Shown here: in pieces, positions 1 to 5,764 of the stretch
Position numbering within the stretch: the stretch's first letter is position 1
Layout: each line of letters begins with the position of its first letter
DNA from: Pseudomonadota bacterium
Lineage (GTDB): Bacteria; Pseudomonadota; Gammaproteobacteria; Acidithiobacillales; Acidithiobacillaceae
Direction of reading: 5' to 3'
NCBI GenBank assembly: GCA_021827445.1
Contig: JAKAVW010000081.1
Coordinates: 1 to 5,861, forward strand
DNA: 5,861 bases
Made by a program: the position numbers and the translations under genes
The notes under the pieces: model-generated
The model's input: only the letters and a program-made list of their open reading frames with translations
Told to the model about the DNA's origin: nothing
The model's database searches: none

Positions 1-47
1 CTAAACGAGGTGTAGTTGTAAGGGATTTCGCGCAGGCGAGTGTTCAT
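1..47 (-). CDS. 5' end of a probable FAD-linked oxidoreductase (DUF3683-type), cut by the window edge
   Basis: Only the first 15 codons and two bases are visible: ATG at 47-45, then N-T-R-L-R-E-I-P-Y-N-Y-T-S-F. The string REIPYNYTSF matches my memory of the N-terminus of large proteobacterial FAD/FMN-linked oxidases annotated as DUF3683 proteins, which resemble D-lactate/glycolate dehydrogenases and carry Fe-S domains further on. The start shares its A with the TGA stop of panC (TGATG), so it is the seventh gene of the run and probably translationally coupled. No Shine-Dalgarno sequence stands out, which fits coupling. The family call rests on ten residues, and none of the FAD or Fe-S domains is inside the window. 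Confidence 0.5.
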   Translation of the reverse strand, partial: MNTRLREIPYNYTSF

Positions 48-883
48 CAGGGAACTATAACATTGTCGATGAGCCGGGTCTGCCCCAGCCGTGCAGCCGC
101 GAACCAGCGTGCATCAGGCTGCGGAGCGGTAACTGCCCGCAAGGACTGACCATCGCGCAACTCCAGGTAGTCCGGCAAAAAACCGGCCTGCTCCAGTCTT
201 TCCCGGCCTGCCGCCGCAAGACCAGGCACATCTGCGCCGCTGATGCTGCGGCGGGCAAGGTCGAAGAGTGTTGCCGCGAGCAGAGGCGCAACCTGCCGCT
301 CTGCCAGACTCAGAAAGGTGTTGCGCGAACTGTAGGCGAGCCCATCGGTCTCTCTCTGCAGGGGTCCAGGCAAGACCTGCACATTGAGGTTCAAGTCGGC
401 GACTATCTGCTGAACGATGCGCAGTTGCTGATAGTCTTTCTCGCCAAGAATGAGTATTTCTGGTGAGGCCATATGCAGCAGCTTGTTGAGTACGGTGCAG
501 ACCCCGACGAAGTGACCGGGACGACTGGCCCCGCAAAGCACCGTGCTCAAGCTGTGCGGCGGCATAACGACGCTGATATCCTGGCGTCCCCGCGGATACA
601 TCAATCCGTCATCCGGGGTAAATACGGTCTGGCAACCCGCTTCTTGCAGACGCTGCAAGTCTCGATCCAGGGTGCGCGGATAATTCGCAAAGTCCTCCCG
701 GGGTCCGAACTGCAACGGATTGACGTAGATACTGACCAGCACCTGTTCGGCCCGGGTCGCAGCGAGTTTCACCAGCGCGAGATGTCCATCGTGCAGGTTG
801 CCCATGGTGGGCACCAGGGCCAGGGTGCCACGCAGACTTTGGCGCCATTGGCGCAGGCTGGCGATATCTTTCAAAATCGCCAT
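47..883 (-). CDS. panC: Pantothenate synthetase (pantoate--beta-alanine ligase) PanC
   Basis: PanC joins D-pantoate and beta-alanine using ATP, through a pantoyl-adenylate, in the last step of cytosolic pantothenate (vitamin B5) synthesis. The product has 278 residues, a normal family length. Visible motifs in order: PTMGNLHDGH (25-34), the HIGH-like ATP site with H31 and H34; YVNPLQFGP (53-61); GASRPGHF (118-125), pantoate side; GEKDYQQL (147-154); ETDGLAYSSRN (178-188), the KMSKS-like loop; and a C-terminal TRLIDN. The ATG at 883 is chosen because MAILKDI leads directly into the conserved fold and lies one base after the panB TAA. A longer open frame reaches 1006 but adds 41 residues wholly inside panB. 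There is no clear Shine-Dalgarno sequence, so coupling to panB is likely. Beta-alanine must come from elsewhere, as no panD is seen. Confidence 0.97.
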   Translation of the reverse strand: MAILKDIASLRQWRQSLRGTLALVPTMGNLHDGHLALVKLAATRAEQVLVSIYVNPLQFGPREDFANYPRTLDRDLQRLQEAGCQTVFTPDDGLMYPRGRQDISVVMPPHSLSTVLCGASRPGHFVGVCTVLNKLLHMASPEILILGEKDYQQLRIVQQIVADLNLNVQVLPGPLQRETDGLAYSSRNTFLSLAERQVAPLLAATLFDLARRSISGADVPGLAAAGRERLEQAGFLPDYLELRDGQSLRAVTAPQPDARWFAAARLGQTRLIDNVIVP

Positions 884-884
884 T

Positions 885-1670
885 TTAGCACTTGCGGCGC
901 GGCGGAAAGTGGCCGCTGCCCACGTCCTGCACATACTCGGCCAAGGCATCCCGCATGATCCTGCCGCCCTCGATATAACGCCGGGCAAAAGGGGGGCTGT
1001 CCGCACCCAGCCCCAGCAGGTCGTGCATTACCAGCACCTGGGCATCGGTATCCGGCCCGGCACCAATGCCGATAGTGGGTACGGCGATATCGCGGGTAAT
1101 ACGTGCCGCCAGCGCATCGGGGACCGCCTCCAAAACGACGAAGCGGGCGCCCGCTTCCGCCAGTGCCCCGGCATCCATCTGCAAACGGCATGCACTCTCC
1201 ACATTGGTGCCCTGCCGCTGGAAACTGCCCCACTGCCGCACCCGTTGGGGAGTCAGGCCAATATGAGCACAGATATTGATGCCCCGCTCGGCGCAGAAGG
1301 CCACCGTGGGCGCCATTTCCGCACCCCCCTCCAGCTTGATAACGTCGGCCCCGGCGCGTAGCAGGGTAACTGCCGCATTCCAAGCCTGTTTCGGCCCCTT
1401 TTCATAGGTTCCGAAGGGCAAGTCGGCAAAAACCAGGCAACCTGCCGCGGCGCGCGCCACCATTTGTGTATGGTATGCCATTTGCTCCAACGTAACACCG
1501 AGGGTGTCGTCGGCACCGGTGACCACCATGCCGAGAGAATCACCTACCAATATACCATGCACCCCCGCTTCCGTCGCGAAACGGGCGAAAGGATAGTCAT
1601 AGGCCGTAACCACGGCGCGTTTGATGCCGTTTTGCTTGTCCTGCACCCAACGGGCAATTTTCTTATGCAT
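885..1670 (-). CDS. panB: 3-methyl-2-oxobutanoate hydroxymethyltransferase (ketopantoate hydroxymethyltransferase) PanB
   Basis: PanB transfers a hydroxymethyl group from 5,10-methylene-tetrahydrofolate to alpha-ketoisovalerate, giving ketopantoate, the first committed step of pantothenate synthesis. The product has 261 residues and aligns with E. coli PanB over its whole length. Key sites: TAYDYPFA (22-29); LVGDSLGM (41-48) with metal ligand D44; ADLPFGTY (82-89) with D83; IKLEGG (111-116) with K112 and E114; HIGLTPQ (136-142); VLEAVP (179-184) with catalytic E181; IGIGAGPDTDAQ (200-211). The start is supported by a GAGGAG Shine-Dalgarno four bases upstream. The gene overlaps the end of the deoxynucleoside kinase by 8 bases and is followed after one base by panC. 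Its use of a folate cofactor links it to folK two genes upstream. Confidence 0.98.
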   Translation of the reverse strand: MHKKIARWVQDKQNGIKRAVVTAYDYPFARFATEAGVHGILVGDSLGMVVTGADDTLGVTLEQMAYHTQMVARAAAGCLVFADLPFGTYEKGPKQAWNAAVTLLRAGADVIKLEGGAEMAPTVAFCAERGINICAHIGLTPQRVRQWGSFQRQGTNVESACRLQMDAGALAEAGARFVVLEAVPDALAARITRDIAVPTIGIGAGPDTDAQVLVMHDLLGLGADSPPFARRYIEGGRIMRDALAEYVQDVGSGHFPPRRKC

Positions 1671-2274
1671 CTCGCTCCTCAGCCTCTTTCAACCGATACC
1701 TGACTGTGTCGATCAACTGCTCAGTGTGCCGCGGATCGTGGACAAAATCCACCTGCGCCGAGTCGATATCCAGGCAGGGCCAGGAATAGTCTGCCCGCCA
1801 CGCACGGTAAGCCGCCTGCACCCGCTCCAGATAATCCGCTGTCAATGCCTGTTCGTAGGCATCTCCACGGACCCGGATTCGCTCCAGCAGGATCGGCAGT
1901 GGCGCATCCAGGAATATCATCAGGTCTGCCGGTGCGGGGTGGTAGTCCAGAGCCATGCGCAAGGCCTGGAAAAGACGAAGCTCTTCTGTATCCAGGGTGA
2001 GGGGAGTGAAAATTTCGTCTTTGCGCGCACTATGGTCGCTGATGATCCAATGCTTATCGCCGGGATGCTGCCACTGTGCCCGACGTTGCATCAAAAACTG
2101 TAACTCCGTCGCCAGCGCCGCACCTGGTCCCTGGTAGAAACGGCAGAGAAAGGGGTTTTGGGCCGGTGCTTCGAGAATGATTTGTCCGCCCAGTGCCTGG
2201 CCCAGTTGCCGCGCCAGGCTGGTTTTGCCAGCACCCATCGGACCTTCGATACTGATGATGCGGGGATTGGTCAT
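1663..2274 (-). CDS. Deoxynucleoside kinase (deoxyadenosine/deoxyguanosine kinase family)
   Basis: Predicted to phosphorylate deoxynucleosides with ATP (dNK family, same fold as thymidylate kinase) in cytosolic dNTP salvage; whether the substrate is dA, dG or another deoxynucleoside cannot be read here. The product has 203 residues. Seen: a beta-strand and Walker A loop IEGPMGAGKTS (9-19); ILEAPAQNPFL (33-43), with E35 the likely catalytic base; ELQFLMQRR (57-65), substrate-side helix; DHSARKDEIF (80-89) at the position of the family's D/E-R-S motif; FLDAPLPILLERIRVRG (121-137) with the arginine-rich lid; DYLERVQAAY (147-156); and a C-terminal IDSAQVDFV. The ATG at 2274 was chosen over an upstream start at 2298 because it forms an ATGA overlap with the folK stop and begins just before the first beta-strand. 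It ends 8 bases inside panB. Confidence 0.9.
   Translation of the reverse strand: MTNPRIISIEGPMGAGKTSLARQLGQALGGQIILEAPAQNPFLCRFYQGPGAALATELQFLMQRRAQWQHPGDKHWIISDHSARKDEIFTPLTLDTEELRLFQALRMALDYHPAPADLMIFLDAPLPILLERIRVRGDAYEQALTADYLERVQAAYRAWRADYSWPCLDIDSAQVDFVHDPRHTEQLIDTVRYRLKEAEERDA
1675..1680 (-). promoter_or_regulatory. Shine-Dalgarno of panB
   Basis: On the minus strand GAGGAG is followed by CGAG and the panB ATG. It is the clearest ribosome binding site in the window and lies inside the last codons of the upstream kinase gene. It suggests that panB can initiate independently as well as by coupling. Confidence 0.8.
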
Positions 2275-2840
2275 GCCTGGGCAGAACGGGCGTTGCACGC
2301 AGACATTTCCTGCGTGTCGTCAGGAATACGGGTGATGGGCTGCCCGGTTACGGCGGGCAGGTGATCGGCGATACGCCCACAACCGGGAATGATTAGTTCC
2401 GGATCGAATTCGGCAAGGGGAATGAGCACGAAGGCCCGCTCGTGCAAGCGGGGGTGGGGCAGGGTGAGTTCCGGGTCCGTAGAATGGGTAGTTCCGTAAC
2501 TCAGCAGGTCGAGGTCCAGCACCCGGGGACCCCAGTAAATTTCGTCGGCGCGGTGGCGTCCTGCGGCTGCCTCCAATGCTTGCAGATGGCTGAGGAGGGC
2601 GCGGGGTTGCAATGCAGTTTGCAGGCGGGCGACTGCATTGATGAACGCAGGCTGGGTGACACCGCCCACGGGTGCTGTCTGGTAGAGACGGGACTGCCAC
2701 AGGAGGGTGCTTTCCGGTACAGCGACCAGGGCCCCCAGCGCATGTCGCACCTGTGCCACGGGCAGGTTCAGGTTGCTGCCAATACTGATCCAGGCAATTA
2801 CGGTTGGATGGATGGCAGGATGCCTTGTCTGATAAGCCAT
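2271..2840 (-). CDS. folK: 2-amino-4-hydroxy-6-hydroxymethyldihydropteridine pyrophosphokinase FolK (HPPK)
   Basis: FolK moves pyrophosphate from ATP to 6-hydroxymethyl-dihydropterin, the step before dihydropteroate synthase in folate synthesis. The product has 189 residues, slightly long for the family because of a 13-residue N-terminal lead and a polar C-terminal tail. Motifs: WISIGSNL (17-24); RLYQTAPVGG (51-60); QPAFINAV (63-70); GRHRADEIYWGPRVLDLDLL (94-113), with metal-binding D109 and D111; PHPRLHERAFVLIPLAEFDP (128-147). The ATG at 2840 overlaps the preceding nucleotidyltransferase by 43 bases. It is the only ATG, GTG or TTG near the core, and AAGGAAA lies 10 bases upstream. The stop overlaps the kinase start by 4 bases. 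Folate made through this step feeds the PanB reaction. Confidence 0.95.
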   Translation of the reverse strand: MAYQTRHPAIHPTVIAWISIGSNLNLPVAQVRHALGALVAVPESTLLWQSRLYQTAPVGGVTQPAFINAVARLQTALQPRALLSHLQALEAAAGRHRADEIYWGPRVLDLDLLSYGTTHSTDPELTLPHPRLHERAFVLIPLAEFDPELIIPGCGRIADHLPAVTGQPITRIPDDTQEMSACNARSAQA

Positions 2841-4195
2841 TGTCGGGCGGTTTCCTTGTCTTCAATCTCGCCATCCAGGCGGGCATCGTGCAGGCGACGC
2901 AGTACCTTACCAAGCTGTGGGCCGGGCGCCAAACCCATGGCCTGCAGATCCTTACCATTGAGTGGTGATGTCAGACCGCGCTGTTTCAGCAGGTAGTAAT
3001 GGCCACTTTCAGTGATGGCACCGGTTTCCGGGTACTCGGCGAGCAGTGCCAGAATGCCTGGCAGCGACAGCGACTCCCATAATCGCGCCACTGCACTGGG
3101 GTGACTTGCCTTCGCCAGGGCCACAGGCATTTCTGACAGCAGGTGCAGATCACTCAGAATATGGCGCCCACCAGCCAGCGGCCAATAGTGTAAGCGTTTC
3201 TCCGCCGCCGCCCAAGGGCTATCCCGCCAGAGTATAGTCAGCAAAACGGCGGTATCGCAGAGGTTCTCATCGGGGAAATGGTAGTGAAACCAGTTGATTT
3301 CCTGTTGACCACGTTGTATCTGAGCGAGAAGGGCCTCCAGTTCCGGCCGGGTCGGGCGCAACAGTGGCCATAACTGCCAGGCATCCAGCTCTTCTAAGGC
3401 TGCAGGGAGGTCGCTGAGTTCGAGCAGATACTTCAGCTCACGCCATAAACGCGCGCCGCTGAGTCGGGCGAAAATATCCTGGGTTAACGCCCCCTCCAGC
3501 AGACCGCGTGTGCCAGTTTCCAATTGGAGTTGGAAGCGCACGGCGAAACGGAGTCCGCGCAGGATACGAGTGGGGTCGTCCAGAAAAGAAAGGGGATGGA
3601 GCACTCGCAGCAGGCGTCGCTGGAGATCCATACGACCTCCATAGGGATCCAGAAAGTCGCCAAACTTTTCCGGATCCAGAGAGATGGCCATGGCGTTGAT
3701 GGTGAAGTCGCGGCGGATCAAGTCTGTCTGAATATCACCAGGTTGCACTTCCGGTAGTGCGGCTGGCGCCGGATAATGTTCTATCCGGCAGCGCGCCAGA
3801 TCCAGTTGGAATCCATCGGGGTATTGGAGGATAGCGGTGCCGAAATGCGGATGATAGGTACATTGCACGCCGGACGGTTCTGTGGAACAAGCTTCGGCGA
3901 CGGCACGAACATCACCCTCAATGGCCAGGTCAATGTCTGGTGCGGGGCGGTTTTGCAGAAAGTCGCGGACGCAGCCGCCGACAAGGTAGGCCGGCGTGCC
4001 AAGTGCCGCAGCAGTCCTGCCGATGACGTGCAGGCGTTGTAGTAGTGCCTCTCCCCATTGCTGTTGCAGCATCTGGTGAATTTGTGTGGCGGGTAACTGG
4101 CCTGCACTTGGAATGGCACTGTACGTGTCCGGCGAGTCGTGTCCCGTAAAAATGAGGGGATCCGGATTAGTTGTTGTCGGTTTGTCCGTTGTCAT
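2798..4195 (-). CDS. Class II tRNA nucleotidyltransferase / poly(A) polymerase family protein (CCA- or A-adding type)
   Basis: A template-independent nucleotidyltransferase predicted to add or repair the CCA end of tRNA, or only part of it. The product has 465 residues. Seen: a 41-residue Thr/Pro-rich lead; motif A LVGGCVRDFL (71-80) with catalytic D87 and D89 (PDIDLAIEGD) and a third acid in LDLA (131-134, D132); motif B RRDFTINAMA (161-170); FLDPYGG (181-187); nucleotide-recognition motif DDPTRILRGLRFA (206-218); and a C-terminal block PLNGKDLQAMGLAPGPQLGK (411-430) resembling the tRNA-binding end of CCA enzymes from Bacillus and Aquifex. No HD phosphohydrolase domain is visible. It lacks the GRRF-xL-HV signature of true PAP, so it is not a pcnB copy. 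The ATG at 4195 overlaps pcnB by 29 bases; an upstream frame extension to 4366 lies wholly inside pcnB. CCA-adding versus A-adding specificity cannot be decided by eye. Confidence 0.88.
   Translation of the reverse strand: MTTDKPTTTNPDPLIFTGHDSPDTYSAIPSAGQLPATQIHQMLQQQWGEALLQRLHVIGRTAAALGTPAYLVGGCVRDFLQNRPAPDIDLAIEGDVRAVAEACSTEPSGVQCTYHPHFGTAILQYPDGFQLDLARCRIEHYPAPAALPEVQPGDIQTDLIRRDFTINAMAISLDPEKFGDFLDPYGGRMDLQRRLLRVLHPLSFLDDPTRILRGLRFAVRFQLQLETGTRGLLEGALTQDIFARLSGARLWRELKYLLELSDLPAALEELDAWQLWPLLRPTRPELEALLAQIQRGQQEINWFHYHFPDENLCDTAVLLTILWRDSPWAAAEKRLHYWPLAGGRHILSDLHLLSEMPVALAKASHPSAVARLWESLSLPGILALLAEYPETGAITESGHYYLLKQRGLTSPLNGKDLQAMGLAPGPQLGKVLRRLHDARLDGEIEDKETARQWLIRQGILPSIQP
2851..2857 (-). 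promoter_or_regulatory. Likely Shine-Dalgarno of folK
   Basis: On the minus strand AAGGAAA lies 10 bases before the ATG at 2840, inside the 3' end of the upstream gene. The spacing is longish but acceptable, and it supports the start that overlaps the previous gene by 43 bases. Confidence 0.45.
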
Positions 4196-5654
4196 GGCTG
4201 CCGTCCGCGCCGCCCGGTTGGGCCATATCGTCCTGATCAGGACGATTACCGCGCCGTCGCCGCCGCCGGGGACGGCGACGTGATGTCGCCGGGAGTGGTC
4301 CCAACGCTGGTTCCTGTCCGGTTTCATCGAGGCGGGCCTGTTCGATGAGGATCCGCCGACCATCATGATCTGCGGTCTGGAATTGTTCCCACCATTCCAC
4401 CAACGTGGCGGGTATTTCGCCGCCCTGACTGCGCAGACTCAGGAAATCAAAGGCTGCGCGAAAGCGTGGATGGGCAAGCAGCGCGTGAGGGCGACGCCCG
4501 CCACGCCGCATAAAACGCGCCTGCAAATCCCAGATTTCGCGCATAGGCAGAGCGAAGCGACGAGGGACAGAAACCCGCCCGATGCATTCCTGCAGCACGT
4601 CGCTGGCGGCCTGCTGCAAGGCGACTGTGGCGGGTTTGCCCTGTTGTTCGAGCAACTGGCTTTGCTGTTGCAGGGCAGGCCAGAGCAGTGCGGCGAAGAG
4701 AAATGCAGGTGTTACCGATTTGCCGTCACGTACCCGCGTATCGGTGCCCGCCAGCGCGCCTTGCAACAATGTATGCGTCGTGCCGTATTCCGCATTGTCG
4801 AGGAGCGCATCCACCTGCGGAAACAATGCAGCAAATAGCCCCTGCTGGCGCAGGTGTTCGAAACTGGTTTGCGCATTACCGTTCAGAAAAAGTTTCAGTG
4901 TTTCTTCGAACAACCGTGCTGAGGGCACCTCCTGCAGGCGCTCGCGGCAGGCCGCTATGGGCGCCTGTGCGGCTGCATCCATGATAAATCCCAGCTTGGC
5001 AGCAAAACGAACAGCCCGCAGCATCCGCACCGGGTCTTCACTGTAACGTTGCTCCGGATCGCCAATGACGCGCAGGCGACCGGCTTGCAAATCTTCCATT
5101 CCAGTAGAGAAATCCAGAATGCTGCGGTCGGCGATGTTGTAATAGAGTGCGTTGGCGGTGAAATCCCGGCGCCGGGCATCTTCCTCAAGTGAGCCGTAGA
5201 CATTGTCTGCCAAGATGCGCCCTGTTTCGCTGGTTTCGCTTTTCTTGCCGTTCGCGCTGCCGCGGAAGGTGGCCACCTCGATGATCTCGTGGCCAAACTG
5301 GACATGCACCAGGATGAAGCGTCGACCAATGAGGCGGGCGTTGCGCCGAAACAGCTTGCGGACCTGTTCCGGGTGCGCGTCCGTCGCGACATCGAAATCC
5401 TTAGGCTCCCGTCCCAGCAGCAGATCGCGGACGCTGCCGCCGACCAGATAAGCCTGAAAACCGGCGCGATGCAGACCATTGAGGACCTGCAAGGCCCCGT
5501 CACTGATCTGACGTCGTGAAACGTTATGCTCGTTACGTGGCGTCACTCGTGCACCGGGGACGCCGGGTGATAGCGGCGAGGGCATCACCGCCGTTTCGGC
5601 GGCGGGGTTTGGCAGGTTCAACTGCTTGGTAATGAAGTCTTTTATGGATACCAA
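4167..5654 (-). CDS. pcnB: Poly(A) polymerase I PcnB
   Basis: PcnB adds 3' poly(A) tails to RNA, marking mRNA fragments and small RNAs for exonucleolytic decay. The product has 495 residues and aligns with E. coli PcnB throughout. Seen: a short basic lead; PRNEHNVSRRQIS (39-51); motif A LVGGSVRDLLLG (70-81); catalytic D86 and D88 in KDFDVATDA; LIGRRFILVHV (108-118), the signature separating PAP from CCA enzymes; IIEVATFRG (124-132), with E126 the likely third acid; RRRDFTANALYY (161-172); SEDPVRMLRAVRFAAKLG (205-222); HPRFRAAFDFL (395-405); then an arginine run (459-468) as in E. coli, followed here by a polar, acidic tail. The start is a TTG at 5654 giving a lead like that of E. coli; an ATG at 5585 (residue 24) is the alternative. 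It heads the operon. Confidence 0.96.
   Translation of the reverse strand: MVSIKDFITKQLNLPNPAAETAVMPSPLSPGVPGARVTPRNEHNVSRRQISDGALQVLNGLHRAGFQAYLVGGSVRDLLLGREPKDFDVATDAHPEQVRKLFRRNARLIGRRFILVHVQFGHEIIEVATFRGSANGKKSETSETGRILADNVYGSLEEDARRRDFTANALYYNIADRSILDFSTGMEDLQAGRLRVIGDPEQRYSEDPVRMLRAVRFAAKLGFIMDAAAQAPIAACRERLQEVPSARLFEETLKLFLNGNAQTSFEHLRQQGLFAALFPQVDALLDNAEYGTTHTLLQGALAGTDTRVRDGKSVTPAFLFAALLWPALQQQSQLLEQQGKPATVALQQAASDVLQECIGRVSVPRRFALPMREIWDLQARFMRRGGRRPHALLAHPRFRAAFDFLSLRSQGGEIPATLVEWWEQFQTADHDGRRILIEQARLDETGQEPALGPLPATSRRRPRRRRRRGNRPDQDDMAQPGGADGSHDNGQTDNN
4227..4246. repeat. Perfect 20-bp palindrome inside the pcnB 3' end
   Basis: The half-site ATCGTCCTGA is followed at once by its exact reverse complement TCAGGACGAT. 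In the minus-strand mRNA this can fold into an 8-bp stem with a GATC loop. It encodes R-P-D-Q-D-D in the variable C-terminal tail of PcnB and ends 31 bases before the start codon of the next gene. No U-run follows, so it is not an intrinsic terminator. Function unknown; a coupling, processing or protein-binding element is possible. Confidence 0.7.
4255..4280 (-). repeat. GC-rich hairpin in the arginine-tail codons of pcnB
   Basis: In the mRNA, CGTCGCCG (4280-4273) pairs fully with CGGCGACG (4262-4255) across a 10-base loop. It lies 8 bases upstream of the 20-bp palindrome, so two stems stand side by side before the next gene. The repeated CGN arginine codons could create such a stem by chance, so a regulatory meaning is only a possibility. 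Confidence 0.5.
5588..5602 (-). repeat. Short strong hairpin near the pcnB 5' end
   Basis: CCGCCG-AAA-CGGCGG on the minus strand is a perfect 6-bp GC stem with a three-base loop. It ends two bases before the alternative ATG at 5585. In mRNA it would hinder initiation at that ATG, which favours the upstream TTG start at 5654, unless it is itself a translational control element. Confidence 0.5.
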
Positions 5655-5692
5655 GGGTGCTCTCTGGGTTGGTGGGACGTAATCTGGGCCAC

Positions 5693-5698
5693 AGTGTA
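5693..5698 (-). promoter_or_regulatory. Alternative -10 element close to pcnB
   Basis: TACACT on the minus strand matches the -10 consensus at four of six positions and would start transcription about 30 bases before the TTG codon. No good -35 hexamer lies 16-18 bases upstream. The element sits just inside one arm of a GGCCAC/GTGGCC inverted repeat (5687-5692 and 5724-5729). Weaker than the distal candidate by sequence, but at a more usual distance from the gene. Confidence 0.2.
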
Positions 5699-5764
5699 CC
5701 TGAAAAGTTGCGGAAAAGCAGTGGTGGCCGGAAGGGGAGGTTACGGGGGTGGCTAAACCGCAGG

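Noticed and set aside
884..1006. Upstream extension of panC by 41 residues
   Set aside because: The extra residues lie wholly within panB in another frame and do not resemble PanC; the ATG at 883 sits one base after the panB stop and begins the conserved fold.
473..1361. Long plus-strand open frames opposite panC and panB (473-958 and 798-1361)
   Set aside because: They are antisense to well-supported genes, have no recognisable motifs, and are expected by-products of GC-rich codon usage.
2275..2298. Kinase start eight codons earlier
   Set aside because: It adds residues before the first beta-strand with no support, while the ATG at 2274 forms a typical ATGA overlap with folK.
2320..2958. 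Second minus-strand frame across folK
   Set aside because: Rich in Arg, Pro, Ser and Cys with no domain; the FolK frame over the same bases carries all HPPK motifs.
4196..4366. Upstream extension of the second nucleotidyltransferase by 57 residues
   Set aside because: It is entirely inside pcnB coding sequence and looks like out-of-frame translation (Arg, Pro, Gly and Ser rich); the ATG at 4195 gives a normal family length.
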